Below, in pieces: positions 7,873 to 16,023 of a stretch of DNA of 27,695 nt. This stretch comes from an uncultured beta proteobacterium (GTDB lineage: Bacteria > Pseudomonadota > Gammaproteobacteria > Burkholderiales > SG8-39). The stretch is from positions 1 to 27,695 of the forward strand of contig CADEDU010000077.1 of assembly GCA_902826155.1 (NCBI GenBank), in the 5' to 3' direction. The first letter of the stretch is position 1. Each line of letters starts with the position of its first letter. The position numbers and the translations under genes are program-made. Below the pieces are notes generated by a model. That model did not search any database. It saw nothing but the letters and a program-made list of their open reading frames with translations, and was not told the DNA's origin.

Positions 7873-8724
7873 GTGAACGCGCCGATCTCTCATTCGATTC
7901 TCGCTGCGAGCTACGACGACGAACCGACACCGGTCCAGCGCTATCGCACGATCTGGATTTCCGACGTGCACCTGGGCACGGTCGATTGCAAGTCGGAGTA
8001 CCTGCTCGATTTCCTGCGTCACCACGAGTGCGAGACGCTCTATCTGGTGGGCGACATCGTCGACGGCTGGCAGCTGAAGAAGACCTGGTACTGGCCGCAA
8101 TCGCACAACGACGTGGTGCAGAAGATCCTGCGCAAGGCGCGCAAGGGCACGCGCGTCATCTACATCCCGGGCAATCACGACGAGGTGCTGCGTCCGTTCC
8201 TGGGCATTGCGCTCGGCGGCATCTCGGTGCAGCACGAGGCGATCCATCAACTCGTCGACGGGCGCCGGTTGCTGGTGACCCATGGCGATCTGTTCGACGG
8301 CGTCGTGCAGCACGCGAAATGGATCGCGCGCCTGGGCGACGAGCTGTACATCCAGTGCCTCAAGCTCAATCGCTGGGTCAATCACGCACGCGTGCGCCTG
8401 GGCGCGCCGTACTGGTCGGTGTCGCAGTATCTGAAGCACCGGGTCAAGAACGCGGTCGGTTACATCACCGACTTTCGCAAGGTGCTCGCGCAGGAAGCAC
8501 AGCGCCGCGGTGTCGACGGCGTGGTGTGCGGGCACATCCACAAAGCGGAGGTGGAGGACGTGGACGGAATCCTGTATTGCAACTGCGGCGACTGGGTCGA
8601 GAGCCTGACCGCGCTCACCGAGGATCACAGCGGCGCGCTCAACGTCGTGCACTGGCATCAGCGCACGCCGATCAAGAGCGCCAAGCGTGCTCGCCGCAAA
8701 CTCGCACTGCCGGTGGCGCCATGA
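7873..8724 (+). CDS. plcP: PlcP-like calcineurin-type phospholipid phosphodiesterase (LpxH-related fold)
   Basis: This is a metallophosphoesterase of about 283 residues. Metal-binding motifs are all present: SDVHLG (D31, H33), VGDIVDGW (D61), PGNHDE (100-104), THGD (H137, D139) and CGHIHKAE near the C-terminus. The phrases YWPQSHNDVVQKILRK and INxGDWVES-like CNCGDWVES match the family of Sinorhizobium PlcP, which cleaves phosphatidylglycerol/choline-type lipids to diacylglycerol in phosphate starvation. Automated annotation often calls this family UDP-2,3-diacylglucosamine diphosphatase. There is no signal peptide, so it acts in the cytoplasm or on the inner leaflet. Position between phoX and a glycosyltransferase supports the PlcP role. 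The GTG at 7873 is preferred; a TTG at 7825 adds 16 residues and cannot be excluded. The stop overlaps the next start as ATGA. Confidence 0.85.
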   Translation: MNAPISHSILAASYDDEPTPVQRYRTIWISDVHLGTVDCKSEYLLDFLRHHECETLYLVGDIVDGWQLKKTWYWPQSHNDVVQKILRKARKGTRVIYIPGNHDEVLRPFLGIALGGISVQHEAIHQLVDGRRLLVTHGDLFDGVVQHAKWIARLGDELYIQCLKLNRWVNHARVRLGAPYWSVSQYLKHRVKNAVGYITDFRKVLAQEAQRRGVDGVVCGHIHKAEVEDVDGILYCNCGDWVESLTALTEDHSGALNVVHWHQRTPIKSAKRARRKLALPVAP

Positions 8725-9770
8725 GAATCCTGATCGTCTCGGACGCCTGGTCGCCCCAGGTGAATGGCGTGGTGCGTACGCTCACGACGACCAAGCGCGA
8801 ACTCGAGCGCATGGGCCACACGGTCGGGGTGATCTCGCCGCTGGAGTTCCGCACCATCGCCTGTCCTACCTACCCCGAGATTCGACTGGCAGTCAACGCG
8901 GGCTCGAAAGTCGGTTATCGGATCGAGGCGTTCGCGCCCGATGCGCTGCATATCGCCACGGAGGGGCCGCTCGGCTTCGCCGCCCGCCGCTACGCGCTGC
9001 GCGCCGGTCTGGCGTTCACGACGTCGTTCCACACCAAGTTTCCCGAATACGTGGAGGCGCGCTGCGGCTTGCCGGCGCGCTTCACCTACAAAGCGATGCG
9101 TTGGTTCCACAGACCGGCGCGTTCGATCATGGCGGCAACGCCCGCGATCAAGCGCGAGCTTGAAAGCCACGGCTTCGAGCGCGTGAAGTTGTGGGGGCGC
9201 GGCGTCGACATGGACGTGTTCAAGCCCGGCGAACGCTCGTTCCTGCGTGCGGCGCGCCCCTTGTTCATGTACGTCGGACGCGTCGCCGTGGAGAAAAACA
9301 TCGAGGCGTTCCTCGATCTGGACCTGCCGGGTTCGAAATGGGTGGTCGGCGACGGTCCGCAGCGCGAGGCACTGCAGCGGCGGTACACCAACGTGCACTT
9401 CGCCGGCTTTCAGCAAGGCGAGGCGCTGGCACGGCACTACGCCGCGGCCGACGCTTGCGTGTTTCCGAGCCGCACCGACACCTTCGGGCTGGTCATGCTC
9501 GAGGCAATGGCGTGCGGTACGCCGGTTGCCGCGTACCCGGTGCCCGGGCCGATCGACGTGATCGGCACGAGCGGGGCAGGGGTGCTCGACGAAGATCTGC
9601 GCCGCGCATGCCTGGCGGCGCTCGAGATCGATCGCGGCGTCGCCTTGGGACGGGCGCGTGAATTCTCCTGGCGGTCGGCGGCGATGCAGTTCCTCGGCAA
9701 CCTCACGCCGAGCCGACCGAGTGCGCAGTTCGCAGGCGTGCCGGTGCGTGCTTCTGCGACCCATCAGTAA
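8721..9770 (+). CDS. agt: GT4-family glycosyltransferase, likely diacylglycerol glycosyltransferase (Agt-like)
   Basis: This GT-B fold, retaining glycosyltransferase has 349 residues. The N-terminal half opens with MRILIVSDAWSPQVNGVVRT, the acceptor-side start typical of MgtA/SqdX-like enzymes. The C-terminal donor half has FMYVGRVAVEKNIEAFL and SRTDTFGLVMLEAMACGTPVAAYPV. In the usual E-x7-E motif the first Glu is Asp here, as in that subfamily. It overlaps plcP by four bases (ATGA), so the two proteins are probably made together. In alpha-proteobacteria and Pseudomonas, the PlcP/Agt pair makes diacylglycerol and then glycosylates it to phosphorus-free glycolipids. The sugar donor cannot be told from sequence. 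The alternative is a mannosyltransferase of lipid or polysaccharide metabolism. Confidence 0.85.
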   Translation: MRILIVSDAWSPQVNGVVRTLTTTKRELERMGHTVGVISPLEFRTIACPTYPEIRLAVNAGSKVGYRIEAFAPDALHIATEGPLGFAARRYALRAGLAFTTSFHTKFPEYVEARCGLPARFTYKAMRWFHRPARSIMAATPAIKRELESHGFERVKLWGRGVDMDVFKPGERSFLRAARPLFMYVGRVAVEKNIEAFLDLDLPGSKWVVGDGPQREALQRRYTNVHFAGFQQGEALARHYAAADACVFPSRTDTFGLVMLEAMACGTPVAAYPVPGPIDVIGTSGAGVLDEDLRRACLAALEIDRGVALGRAREFSWRSAAMQFLGNLTPSRPSAQFAGVPVRASATHQ

Positions 9771-9786
9771 TGCGAGCCTTGTAGTT

Positions 9787-9802
9787 TGCGATGCGCATCG
9801 CA
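9787..9802. repeat. Perfect 16-bp palindrome between convergent genes
   Basis: TGCGATGCGCATCGCA is its own reverse complement. It sits in the 43-bp gap between the end of agt and the end of the minus-strand TPR gene. It has no loop and no T-tract, so it is a poor intrinsic terminator; it could be a protein-binding site or a weak bidirectional stop. Confidence 0.6.
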
Positions 9803-9813
9803 CCCCGGCCGCT

Positions 9814-11037
9814 CTATCGCGCGAGCAGCACCTGCACCGTCTGCGTCAGCGCCTGCTCGTAGATCGCGTCGGCGGTGATGCGCGGCGAGCTTGGCGTTCC
9901 CGGGCGCTCATCCACGGATATCTGCCTGGCGAACTGGCTGCGCACGACTGACGCGGCGATCAATTGATCGCCGTCCGCTCCGGCGGTCGCGATGCCGATC
10001 AGTGTTCCGGCGCCATCGAACACTGGTCCGCCACGTGGGCCTGCCGGCATGTTCACGCCCAGGCGAACGCTTCCGTCGGCGGTTGGCGAGCCGAGGAATC
10101 CCAGGTAAAGCATCGGCCAGGCCGGGCCACCGCGTTCGTCGGGTGCGAATTCCACGCTGACAGCCGGGCTGCCGGGAAACGCATCGCGAGCCACCGCACG
10201 CAACGCAGCGGTCTGCATTGGTGTGGCCAGCTTCAACAACGCAAGCGCGCTCGATGCTTCGCCTGGCTCGAGGGTCGCCTGCTGCACCCGGCCCAGTCCG
10301 TCGCGCACCCAGATCATCGTTGCGCCATCGAGCGCGCTGCGCACGGTGAGCACACGGCGGCCGGCCTCGACGAGAACGCCGGAGGCCACCGCGTGGACTT
10401 GATGCGGAAGCGTTTCGGACGCCGCGCTATACGGGGCAAAACGGGCGGGGGCGTGAAGCATCGAGGTCGGTGCGACCGGTAAGGCGGCTTTGAGCAAACC
10501 TTGCGTTTCGCCGAGCAGTGGATCGTCCGGCAACCGCGTACGCGCGCGATCGAGCAGTCGTTGTGCCGCTTGAACTTGCCCGCCGAGGTGAAGCAGCCAT
10601 GCGTAGAGTCCGCTACCGGCAGCGACGTCGGGATGCGCGCCCGCGGTGTGTGCGGCGAACGTCAACGCGCGGCGGTATTGGCCCGACTGCATGTACGCAC
10701 GAATCAGGCCGAGCTCAGCATCCGCGGCGTGCTTGACGAACCCGGCTTGCTCGAACAACGCAGCGGCTTGTTCGATTTCGCCGCGGCTCAGCGCAGCCTC
10801 GCCGTCGCGCAACATCCGGGCTCGATCCTCTGCGACGTGGGCCGCACCCGATACCGACGGCTCGGCCGGTGCTCGCTGCATGAGCCGGCGCAACCGTTCT
10901 TCCGATGAGCTCGATGGTGCAACCTGCGCCGCGCGATCCTGCGCGAGCACGGGAAGCACGAGCGCAGGCAGCGCGAGCGCGTACGCGCAGGCGAGGAGGA
11001 TCGCGCGTGTCGCTCGCGCGCGACCTGCACGTATCAC
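9814..11037 (-). CDS. TPR protein with a degenerate trypsin-like (pseudoprotease) domain
   Basis: This exported protein has 407 residues. A signal peptide (residues about 1-33, ending VLAQ) is followed by a TPR-like helical part (70-185; GEAALSRGEIEQAAALFEQAG, then LIRAYMQSGQYRRALTFA). From about 210 on it has the layout of a DegP/HtrA-type trypsin fold. All three catalytic positions appear lost: the VLTAAH-like segment reads VLTVRS (229-234), the DLALLK-like segment reads ALALLK (Ala264), and GNSGGP reads GPRGGP (Arg335). It is therefore probably a binding or scaffold protein. The GTG start at 11037 overlaps the 5'-nucleotidase stop as GTGA, implying coupled translation and perhaps joint function. 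No PDZ domain is visible. Confidence 0.8.
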   Translation of the reverse strand: MIRAGRARATRAILLACAYALALPALVLPVLAQDRAAQVAPSSSSEERLRRLMQRAPAEPSVSGAAHVAEDRARMLRDGEAALSRGEIEQAAALFEQAGFVKHAADAELGLIRAYMQSGQYRRALTFAAHTAGAHPDVAAGSGLYAWLLHLGGQVQAAQRLLDRARTRLPDDPLLGETQGLLKAALPVAPTSMLHAPARFAPYSAASETLPHQVHAVASGVLVEAGRRVLTVRSALDGATMIWVRDGLGRVQQATLEPGEASSALALLKLATPMQTAALRAVARDAFPGSPAVSVEFAPDERGGPAWPMLYLGFLGSPTADGSVRLGVNMPAGPRGGPVFDGAGTLIGIATAGADGDQLIAASVVRSQFARQISVDERPGTPSSPRITADAIYEQALTQTVQVLLAR

Positions 11038-13130
11038 GGATTCACGACCGCACTGCCGGGGCAGCTGGTCGAACCCGCGGGCGCGTTGATCCGAGCAATG
11101 CGCGGCTTGGCGAGTGCCGGATTGCCCGGATCGTACGGAGTGTTCGGTGCCTTGAAACCGGCCAGATACGCGACCAGCGCATCGATGTCCTGCGCACCAC
11201 CGAGCAGATTGGTGCCGTTCAGGAACGTGGTGTAGCCGTCACCGCCGGTCGCCATGAAGTTGTTCACCGTCACACGATAGGTCTTGGTGGGATTCAGTAC
11301 CACCCCGGCCGTGTCGACCAGCGTCTCGGTCGTGCCACCAGAGGTCAGCGTCACGTTGGAAATGCGCGCGTCACAGGCAGCGCTGCCGTCCCAGGTGTAG
11401 CGAAAGCCTGCGGAGGGCAACATGATGCGTGTGCTGGTAGCCGCTTGGCCGCGGCAGCCGGCGAACTGCTGCTCCAGGACATTCTTGAGATCCTGTGCGG
11501 AGAGTGTCATCGTCACCAGGCTGTTGCCGAAAGGCTGCGCCGTGAACGCTTCGCCGTAGGTGATATTGCCGTCGCCTTCGCCCGCGGGGCTCGACGTGAA
11601 GGTGAATCCGGGATTGCGCACCCCGCCTCGATTCATGAAGGCGATGACCGCGCTGCCGAAGTTGCCGGGAGCAGTGGCGGCAAGCTGCGCATCGGCGATG
11701 AGATCGCCCGCGGGCATATTGCAGGCATTGTCGATCGCGGTGTTGGGTAGCGCCGCGGTGATCGATCCGATCACCTGATTGGCGATCGGCGAGACCAGCG
11801 CGCTATAGCCGGCGACGATGTTCTGCACTTCGAGGTTCGGCGCGACACTGGTGTCGGTGCGGTCCACCAGGCTGTTGACCGCAACCGTGGATACGACATC
11901 GCGGGTGCGGGTGTTGATGGTGAGATCGAGCGAGGTGAGTACGCGGCCGAACGCGCTCGAGCTTGTCACCGGAATCGGGCGACCACTCGCGTTGGGCAGC
12001 CGGCAGTTGTAGGCGGCGTGAGTGTGGCCGCTGATCACCGCGTCGACCGCATCGTGCAGGCGCGCGACGATCGAGGCGATCGCCGAGCCGGCCAGATCAC
12101 CATCGCAGCCATTGATGTCCTGCAGACTGCCGCTCTGGAAGCCGCCCTGATGCACCAGCACGACGATCGACTCGATGCCTTGCTGGCGCAGCCGCGGGAC
12201 GAGCGCGTTCACCGTGTCGGCCTCGTCGCGAAACTCCAGGCCGGCAACGCCCGATGGGGTGACGATCGTCGGCGTGTCCTTGAGCGTCATGCCGATCACC
12301 GCCACGCGAACACGTTGATTGAACTTCTTCACGCCGTACGCCGGGAGCAGCGGCTCGCCCGTGGCGGTGGAGATCACGTTGGCCGACAGCCACTGGAACT
12401 TGGCGCCTTCGTACGGCACCGGCGTACCCACGTCCGCACCCTTGCAGCTGTTGGGATCGTTCGGCCTGCAGCCGCCCTGCTGCAGCCGGAGCAGTTCCGC
12501 CGATCCACGATCGAATTCGTGGTTGCCCACGGCGTTGAACTCGAGGCCGATGCGGTTCAGCACTTCGATCGACGGCTCGTCATTGAACAGGGCCGATATC
12601 AGGGGCGTCGCGCCGATGAAATCACCGGCACCTACCACCATGCTCAATGGATTCTGCGTCTTGAGTTTGTCGACGTAGGCGGCCAAGTACTCCGCGCCGC
12701 CCACCGCGGGGCGCTGTGCCGCCGGAACGGCGAGACTGGTGCCGAACGTGCCGGGCGATTGCAGATTGCCGTGGAAATCGTTGAAGCCGATCAGCCGCAC
12801 CGTGATCGTCTTGCCGACGTCGGAGCGCGCCGCGCCGCGGATGAGCTCCGCCGCCTGCTGCCAGGTGATCTGATGATCGTGCGCCCAACGCAGGGCGAGG
12901 CGTGTCAGATGTGCCACGAAGTGAGCGTGGCTTTCGTAATCGGCACCCTCGCGGATCGTATCGATGATCAGATCGTTGAGACACCTGGCGTTGATCGACT
13001 TGTTAGCCACCGAGGTGGCGACCTGCGACGGTCCTTCACCAATAGTGACGTTTCCGGTACAGCCGTATGCGGCGCCAGCGGAGCACATCAGTCCTGCCGA
13101 GAAGAACGCGGCGGCGATGGTCGTCTTCAT
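11034..13130 (-). CDS. Secreted bifunctional 5'-nucleotidase/2',3'-cyclic phosphodiesterase family protein
   Basis: This protein of 698 residues would release phosphate and nucleosides from extracellular nucleotides. It has a signal peptide (1-22) and a short extra N-terminal domain (about 25-105). The calcineurin-like domain follows, with metal motifs GFNDFHGN (D118, H120), GAGDFIGATPL, VGNHEFDRG, LVHQGG and SGHTHAAYN. The C-terminal 5'-nucleotidase domain (from about 440) contains the substrate-binding pattern NRGGVRNPG, ITYGEAFTAQPFGN and NNFMATGGDGY. The ATG at 13130 follows GGAGG at ideal distance. It is UshA-like but of the subfamily with NDFHG, so I give no symbol. Location among Pho genes fits a phosphorus-scavenging role, although its own upstream region shows only a poor Pho-box match. 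Confidence 0.92.
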   Translation of the reverse strand: MKTTIAAAFFSAGLMCSAGAAYGCTGNVTIGEGPSQVATSVANKSINARCLNDLIIDTIREGADYESHAHFVAHLTRLALRWAHDHQITWQQAAELIRGAARSDVGKTITVRLIGFNDFHGNLQSPGTFGTSLAVPAAQRPAVGGAEYLAAYVDKLKTQNPLSMVVGAGDFIGATPLISALFNDEPSIEVLNRIGLEFNAVGNHEFDRGSAELLRLQQGGCRPNDPNSCKGADVGTPVPYEGAKFQWLSANVISTATGEPLLPAYGVKKFNQRVRVAVIGMTLKDTPTIVTPSGVAGLEFRDEADTVNALVPRLRQQGIESIVVLVHQGGFQSGSLQDINGCDGDLAGSAIASIVARLHDAVDAVISGHTHAAYNCRLPNASGRPIPVTSSSAFGRVLTSLDLTINTRTRDVVSTVAVNSLVDRTDTSVAPNLEVQNIVAGYSALVSPIANQVIGSITAALPNTAIDNACNMPAGDLIADAQLAATAPGNFGSAVIAFMNRGGVRNPGFTFTSSPAGEGDGNITYGEAFTAQPFGNSLVTMTLSAQDLKNVLEQQFAGCRGQAATSTRIMLPSAGFRYTWDGSAACDARISNVTLTSGGTTETLVDTAGVVLNPTKTYRVTVNNFMATGGDGYTTFLNGTNLLGGAQDIDALVAYLAGFKAPNTPYDPGNPALAKPRIARINAPAGSTSCPGSAVVNP

Positions 13131-13205
13131 CGAATCCTCCCGAGTTGTCGATGCGATCGGAGACTAACGAGCGACCATTACGATGAAATGAACCCGGGGT
13201 CCGAT

Positions 13206-13239
13206 TGATCCGGCGATCGAATGAATCCGGCGATCGGTT
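13206..13239. repeat. Tandem 17-bp direct repeat
   Basis: ATCCGGCGATCG occurs at 13208-13219 and again at 13225-13236, 17 bp apart, with near-identical flanks. It lies in the 131-bp gap between the 5'-nucleotidase start and the end of the small exported protein gene. Its function is unknown. Confidence 0.8.
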
Positions 13240-13261
13240 CGCCCGGGATTCACGACTTGCG

Positions 13262-13687
13262 CTAATTGAATAGTTCGAGCCGGTCGCCGCGCAGGTGGCG
13301 CGAGACGCCGTCGCGCTTGGGTTTGCCGTCGGGGCCGAAGTGATGGAGGTGCTCGCCGCGGCGGCGGAAGCGCGAGCAGGTGTTGTACTCGGGGCGCGTG
13401 TATTCGAAGCAGACGCGATCGTGGTGCGCGATCCAGCGTCCGCCATAGTCGCGTGTCATCCCGAGATAGCGCACCCGGCCGACGATCTTGCCGCCGGGCG
13501 CGTAGAACTCGGCCCACTGCGTGCCGATCAGCGTGGCACCGGCGAACGTCGCGCTCAGCTCTTCGCCCGACAGATACGGACCGGCATCATCGGCCAGCGT
13601 CGGCAGCGCTATTGCAGCGGCGACCAGTGCCGAACCGATCACGCGCAATCGGACCGCAGAAAAACGAGGCAGATGACATGACGGCAC
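13262..13687 (-). CDS. Small exported protein of unknown function
   Basis: From a GTG at 13687 this encodes 141 residues. Residues about 10-30 (LRVIGSALVAAAIALPTLA) form a signal peptide with cleavage before DDAGPYLSG. The mature part is about 110 residues and is rich in aromatic and charged residues. It alternates GxxxxG turns and beta-like strands (GTQWAEFYAPGGKIVGRVRY, then GGRWIAHHDRVCFEY), with two cysteines (VCF and NTCSRF) that could form a disulfide. The layout reminds me of DUF995-type small beta-barrel proteins, but I cannot confirm this. No clear ribosome-binding site marks the start, and the open frame extends to 13783 via TTG, overlapping the ugp promoter. Confidence 0.65.
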   Translation of the reverse strand: MPSCHLPRFSAVRLRVIGSALVAAAIALPTLADDAGPYLSGEELSATFAGATLIGTQWAEFYAPGGKIVGRVRYLGMTRDYGGRWIAHHDRVCFEYTRPEYNTCSRFRRRGEHLHHFGPDGKPKRDGVSRHLRGDRLELFN

Positions 13688-13783
13688 GCTGTCGCGATTG
13701 CAAGTAGCAGATGGCACCGGCGCGATGTTCGAACGCTTCGATGACTTGCTGATTACACGTAGCGTGATCGCAGCGAACAACAA

Positions 13784-13812
13784 CCGTCATCTTCGCGTCA
13801 AGCAGTCGTCAT
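13784..13812 (+). promoter_or_regulatory. Three-unit Pho box upstream of the ugp-type operon
   Basis: CCGTCAT (13784-13790), GCGTCAA (13795-13801) and TCGTCAT (13806-13812) are three PhoB-like half-sites at exact 11-bp spacing; each keeps the GTCA core. A -10-like ACTTAA begins 7 bp further on (13820-13825). The ugpC start is at 13899. This is the clearest Pho-box candidate in the window. Confidence 0.7.
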
Positions 13813-13898
13813 GGTGCGCACTTAAGGTCGCGGTCCATTCGGATTGCGAATCGTGGCGTGGATCGCGGATCGCGGATTTTGGATTGCGAGAGGCGGCG

Positions 13899-15062
13899 AT
13901 GGCAGGCATCACTTTGCGCGGCATCACCAAGGCGTTCGGCAGCACGCAGGTTCTGAAAGGGGTCGACCTGGCGATTGCCGACGGCGAGTTCATCTCGCTG
14001 GTGGGTCCGTCGGGCTGCGGCAAATCGACCCTGCTGCGGATCATCGCGGGGCTGGAGCAGCAGACATCCGGGTCGGTGCAGATCGCCGGCGCGAGCGTCG
14101 ACCGCGTTGCACCGAGCGAGCGCAATCTCGCGATGGTATTCCAGTCGTATGCGCTCTACCCGCATCTGAGCGTTTTCGACAACATCGCCGTGCCGCTGCG
14201 CATGCGTCGGCTCAACGTCTGGCAGCGGCTCGCGTTGGTCCGTCGCGCGTGGCCCGAGGCGCAACGCGTCGAGCAGCGTATTCGCGGCGAGGTCGAGCGT
14301 GTTGCGCAAATGCTGGACATCGTGCCGTTGCTCGGGCGCAAGCCGGCGCAGCTTTCCGGTGGACAGCGCCAACGCGTGGCGGTAGGGCGGGCGATCGTGC
14401 GCGAACCGAGCGCGTTCCTGCTCGATGAGCCGCTTTCCAATCTCGACGCGAAGCTGCGTGTGCATATGCGGGCGGAACTGGCGCAGCTACATCGACGACT
14501 GGGCACGACGTTCGTCTACGTGACGCACGATCAGGCCGAGGCGATGACGATGTCCGACCGGATCGTCGTGATGATGGACGGCGAGCTCGTGCAGGTGGGC
14601 TCTCCCGACGAGGTCTACGACAACCCGAACGATCTTCGCGTGGCCGAGTTCATCGGCAGCCCCAAGCTGAATACGCTGCCGGGTCAGGTGGTGTCCGGTG
14701 GCTTCGGGTGCGGTGGCGTGTACGTGCCGTTGGTGATCGAAGCCGCCGCTGGCGTCCGCGGCACCCTTGGCATACGACCCGAGGCACTTCGCATCGGCGC
14801 GGACGGGGATGTCGTGTTGAGAGGTTGCACCGTGACCCACATCGAGAATCTCGGTGCCGAACTGTACGTGCACTGCGAAGTGCCGGACGCCGCCGCTGTA
14901 ATCGCGCGCGTTGCGCATGTTGGCGGGGCCGGTGTGCGGCTGGGCATGACGCTCGATCTCGCGTTCGACACGCGGGATGTGCGCCTGTTCGATTCGCGTG
15001 GCCGACGCCTGGCCGCAACCGTGATCGGCACGGTGCGGTCTCCCGAGGCGATCGCGGCGTAA
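13899..15062 (+). CDS. ugpC: UgpC/MalK-type ABC importer ATPase
   Basis: This cytoplasmic ATPase of 387 residues belongs to a carbohydrate/glycerol-3-phosphate-class importer. Walker A is GPSGCGKST (36-44), the Q-loop is MVFQSYALYPHLSVFDN, the signature is LSGGQRQRVAVGRA, Walker B is FLLDEPLSNLDAKLR and the H-loop is VTHDQAEAMTMSDR. A C-terminal OB-type regulatory domain (about 245-387, with LGIRPEALRI) identifies the MalK/UgpC class. Between the Q-loop and the signature there is a longer helical stretch than in E. coli MalK (RRLNVWQRLALVRRAWPEAQ). The ATG at 13899 has GAGAGG just upstream. The gene heads an operon with permeases, binding protein and phosphodiesterase, under a Pho-box-like site, which favours a phosphorylated substrate over a plain sugar. 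Confidence 0.88.
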   Translation: MAGITLRGITKAFGSTQVLKGVDLAIADGEFISLVGPSGCGKSTLLRIIAGLEQQTSGSVQIAGASVDRVAPSERNLAMVFQSYALYPHLSVFDNIAVPLRMRRLNVWQRLALVRRAWPEAQRVEQRIRGEVERVAQMLDIVPLLGRKPAQLSGGQRQRVAVGRAIVREPSAFLLDEPLSNLDAKLRVHMRAELAQLHRRLGTTFVYVTHDQAEAMTMSDRIVVMMDGELVQVGSPDEVYDNPNDLRVAEFIGSPKLNTLPGQVVSGGFGCGGVYVPLVIEAAAGVRGTLGIRPEALRIGADGDVVLRGCTVTHIENLGAELYVHCEVPDAAAVIARVAHVGGAGVRLGMTLDLAFDTRDVRLFDSRGRRLAATVIGTVRSPEAIAA

Positions 15063-15066
15063 CCCG

Positions 15067-16023
15067 ATGAGTGCGACCGTGGATGCGACAGTTGCCCGCC
15101 CGCTTCCGGCGCTGGAGCGGCATCGCGCCTCGGGCGCGGCACATCCGCGGGCAGCGTCGAGCGGTCTGACCGGCGTTCTGCTCACCACGCCGGCGCTGCT
15201 GTTGATGCTGGCGTTGATCGTGGGTCCGGTGATTGCCGTGTTGCTGATGGCATTCACCGACTACCAACTCGGGGCGGCGAGCTGGACGTTCGTAGGCGTG
15301 GACAACTTCGTGCATCTGGCGCGCGAACCGGTGTTCTGGCGCTCGCTCGGCAACACGCTGCTCTACGCCTGCATCGTCGTGCCCGGTGCGGTCGCGCTCG
15401 GGTTGGGGGTCGCGCTACTGATCGAGTCGGGGAGCGGCCTGAAGGGCTTCTACCGCGCCGTGTACTTCGTGCCGGTGATGGCAACGCTGATCGCGATGGC
15501 GATTGCCTGGGAGTTCATGCTTCACCCGCAGTTCGGTCTGATCAATCAACTGCTCAAACTCATCGGTATGCCGCCGCACAACTGGCTGGCCGAGTCGTCC
15601 ACCGCCTTGCCGGTGCTCGCGGTGATCGGTATCTGGCAGCAGTTCGGATTCAACATGGTGCTGTTCCTCGCTGGCCTGGTCTCGATACCAAAGCATCTGT
15701 ACGAAGCGGCGCAGCTCGATGGTGCCGGCTCGGCCTGGGAGCGGTTCCGGCTGGTGACCTGGCCGATGCTCGGGCCGGTGACGCTGTTCGTGGTGGTCAT
15801 CTCCGGCATCCGGTCGTTCCAGGTGTTCGACACGGTGCACGTCCTTACCAAGGGTGGGCCGAGCAAGTCCTCAGAAGTGTTGCTCTACTCGATGTATGCC
15901 GAGGGCTTCGAATTCTTTCGCTCGGGGCTGGCCGCGGCAATCGCAGTGGTGTTCCTGGCGCTCGTGCTCGTACTCACGCTGATCAAGCGGCGTGTGATGG
16001 AGAAGCGGGTGCACTACGCATGA
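15067..16023 (+). CDS. UgpA-like ABC importer permease
   Basis: This inner-membrane permease of 318 residues belongs to the MalF/UgpA class. A polar N-terminus is followed by membrane helices from about residue 35 (GVLLTTPALLLMLALIVGP). The EAA loop that contacts the ATPase reads EAAQLDGAGSAWERFRLVTWP. It starts 4 bases after the ATPase stop and its own stop overlaps the next permease start as ATGA, so the operon is tightly coupled. Substrate specificity cannot be read from the permease; the glycerol-3-phosphate or glycerophosphodiester assignment comes from context. Confidence 0.87.
   Translation: MSATVDATVARPLPALERHRASGAAHPRAASSGLTGVLLTTPALLLMLALIVGPVIAVLLMAFTDYQLGAASWTFVGVDNFVHLAREPVFWRSLGNTLLYACIVVPGAVALGLGVALLIESGSGLKGFYRAVYFVPVMATLIAMAIAWEFMLHPQFGLINQLLKLIGMPPHNWLAESSTALPVLAVIGIWQQFGFNMVLFLAGLVSIPKHLYEAAQLDGAGSAWERFRLVTWPMLGPVTLFVVVISGIRSFQVFDTVHVLTKGGPSKSSEVLLYSMYAEGFEFFRSGLAAAIAVVFLALVLVLTLIKRRVMEKRVHYA

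Noticed and set aside
13131..13200. Possible Pho box upstream of the 5'-nucleotidase
   Set aside because: On the minus strand GGTTCAT and TCGTAAT are 11 bp apart, but each matches only 4/7 of the half-site. This is too weak to list as a site.
12018..13208. 396-codon plus-strand open frame opposite the 5'-nucleotidase
   Set aside because: It is antisense to an intact 5'-nucleotidase domain and has no motif or ribosome-binding site of its own.
13859..13888. Short GGATCGC-type repeats upstream of ugpC
   Set aside because: Only two short, imperfect copies in GC-rich sequence; they are likely by chance and have no clear symmetry.
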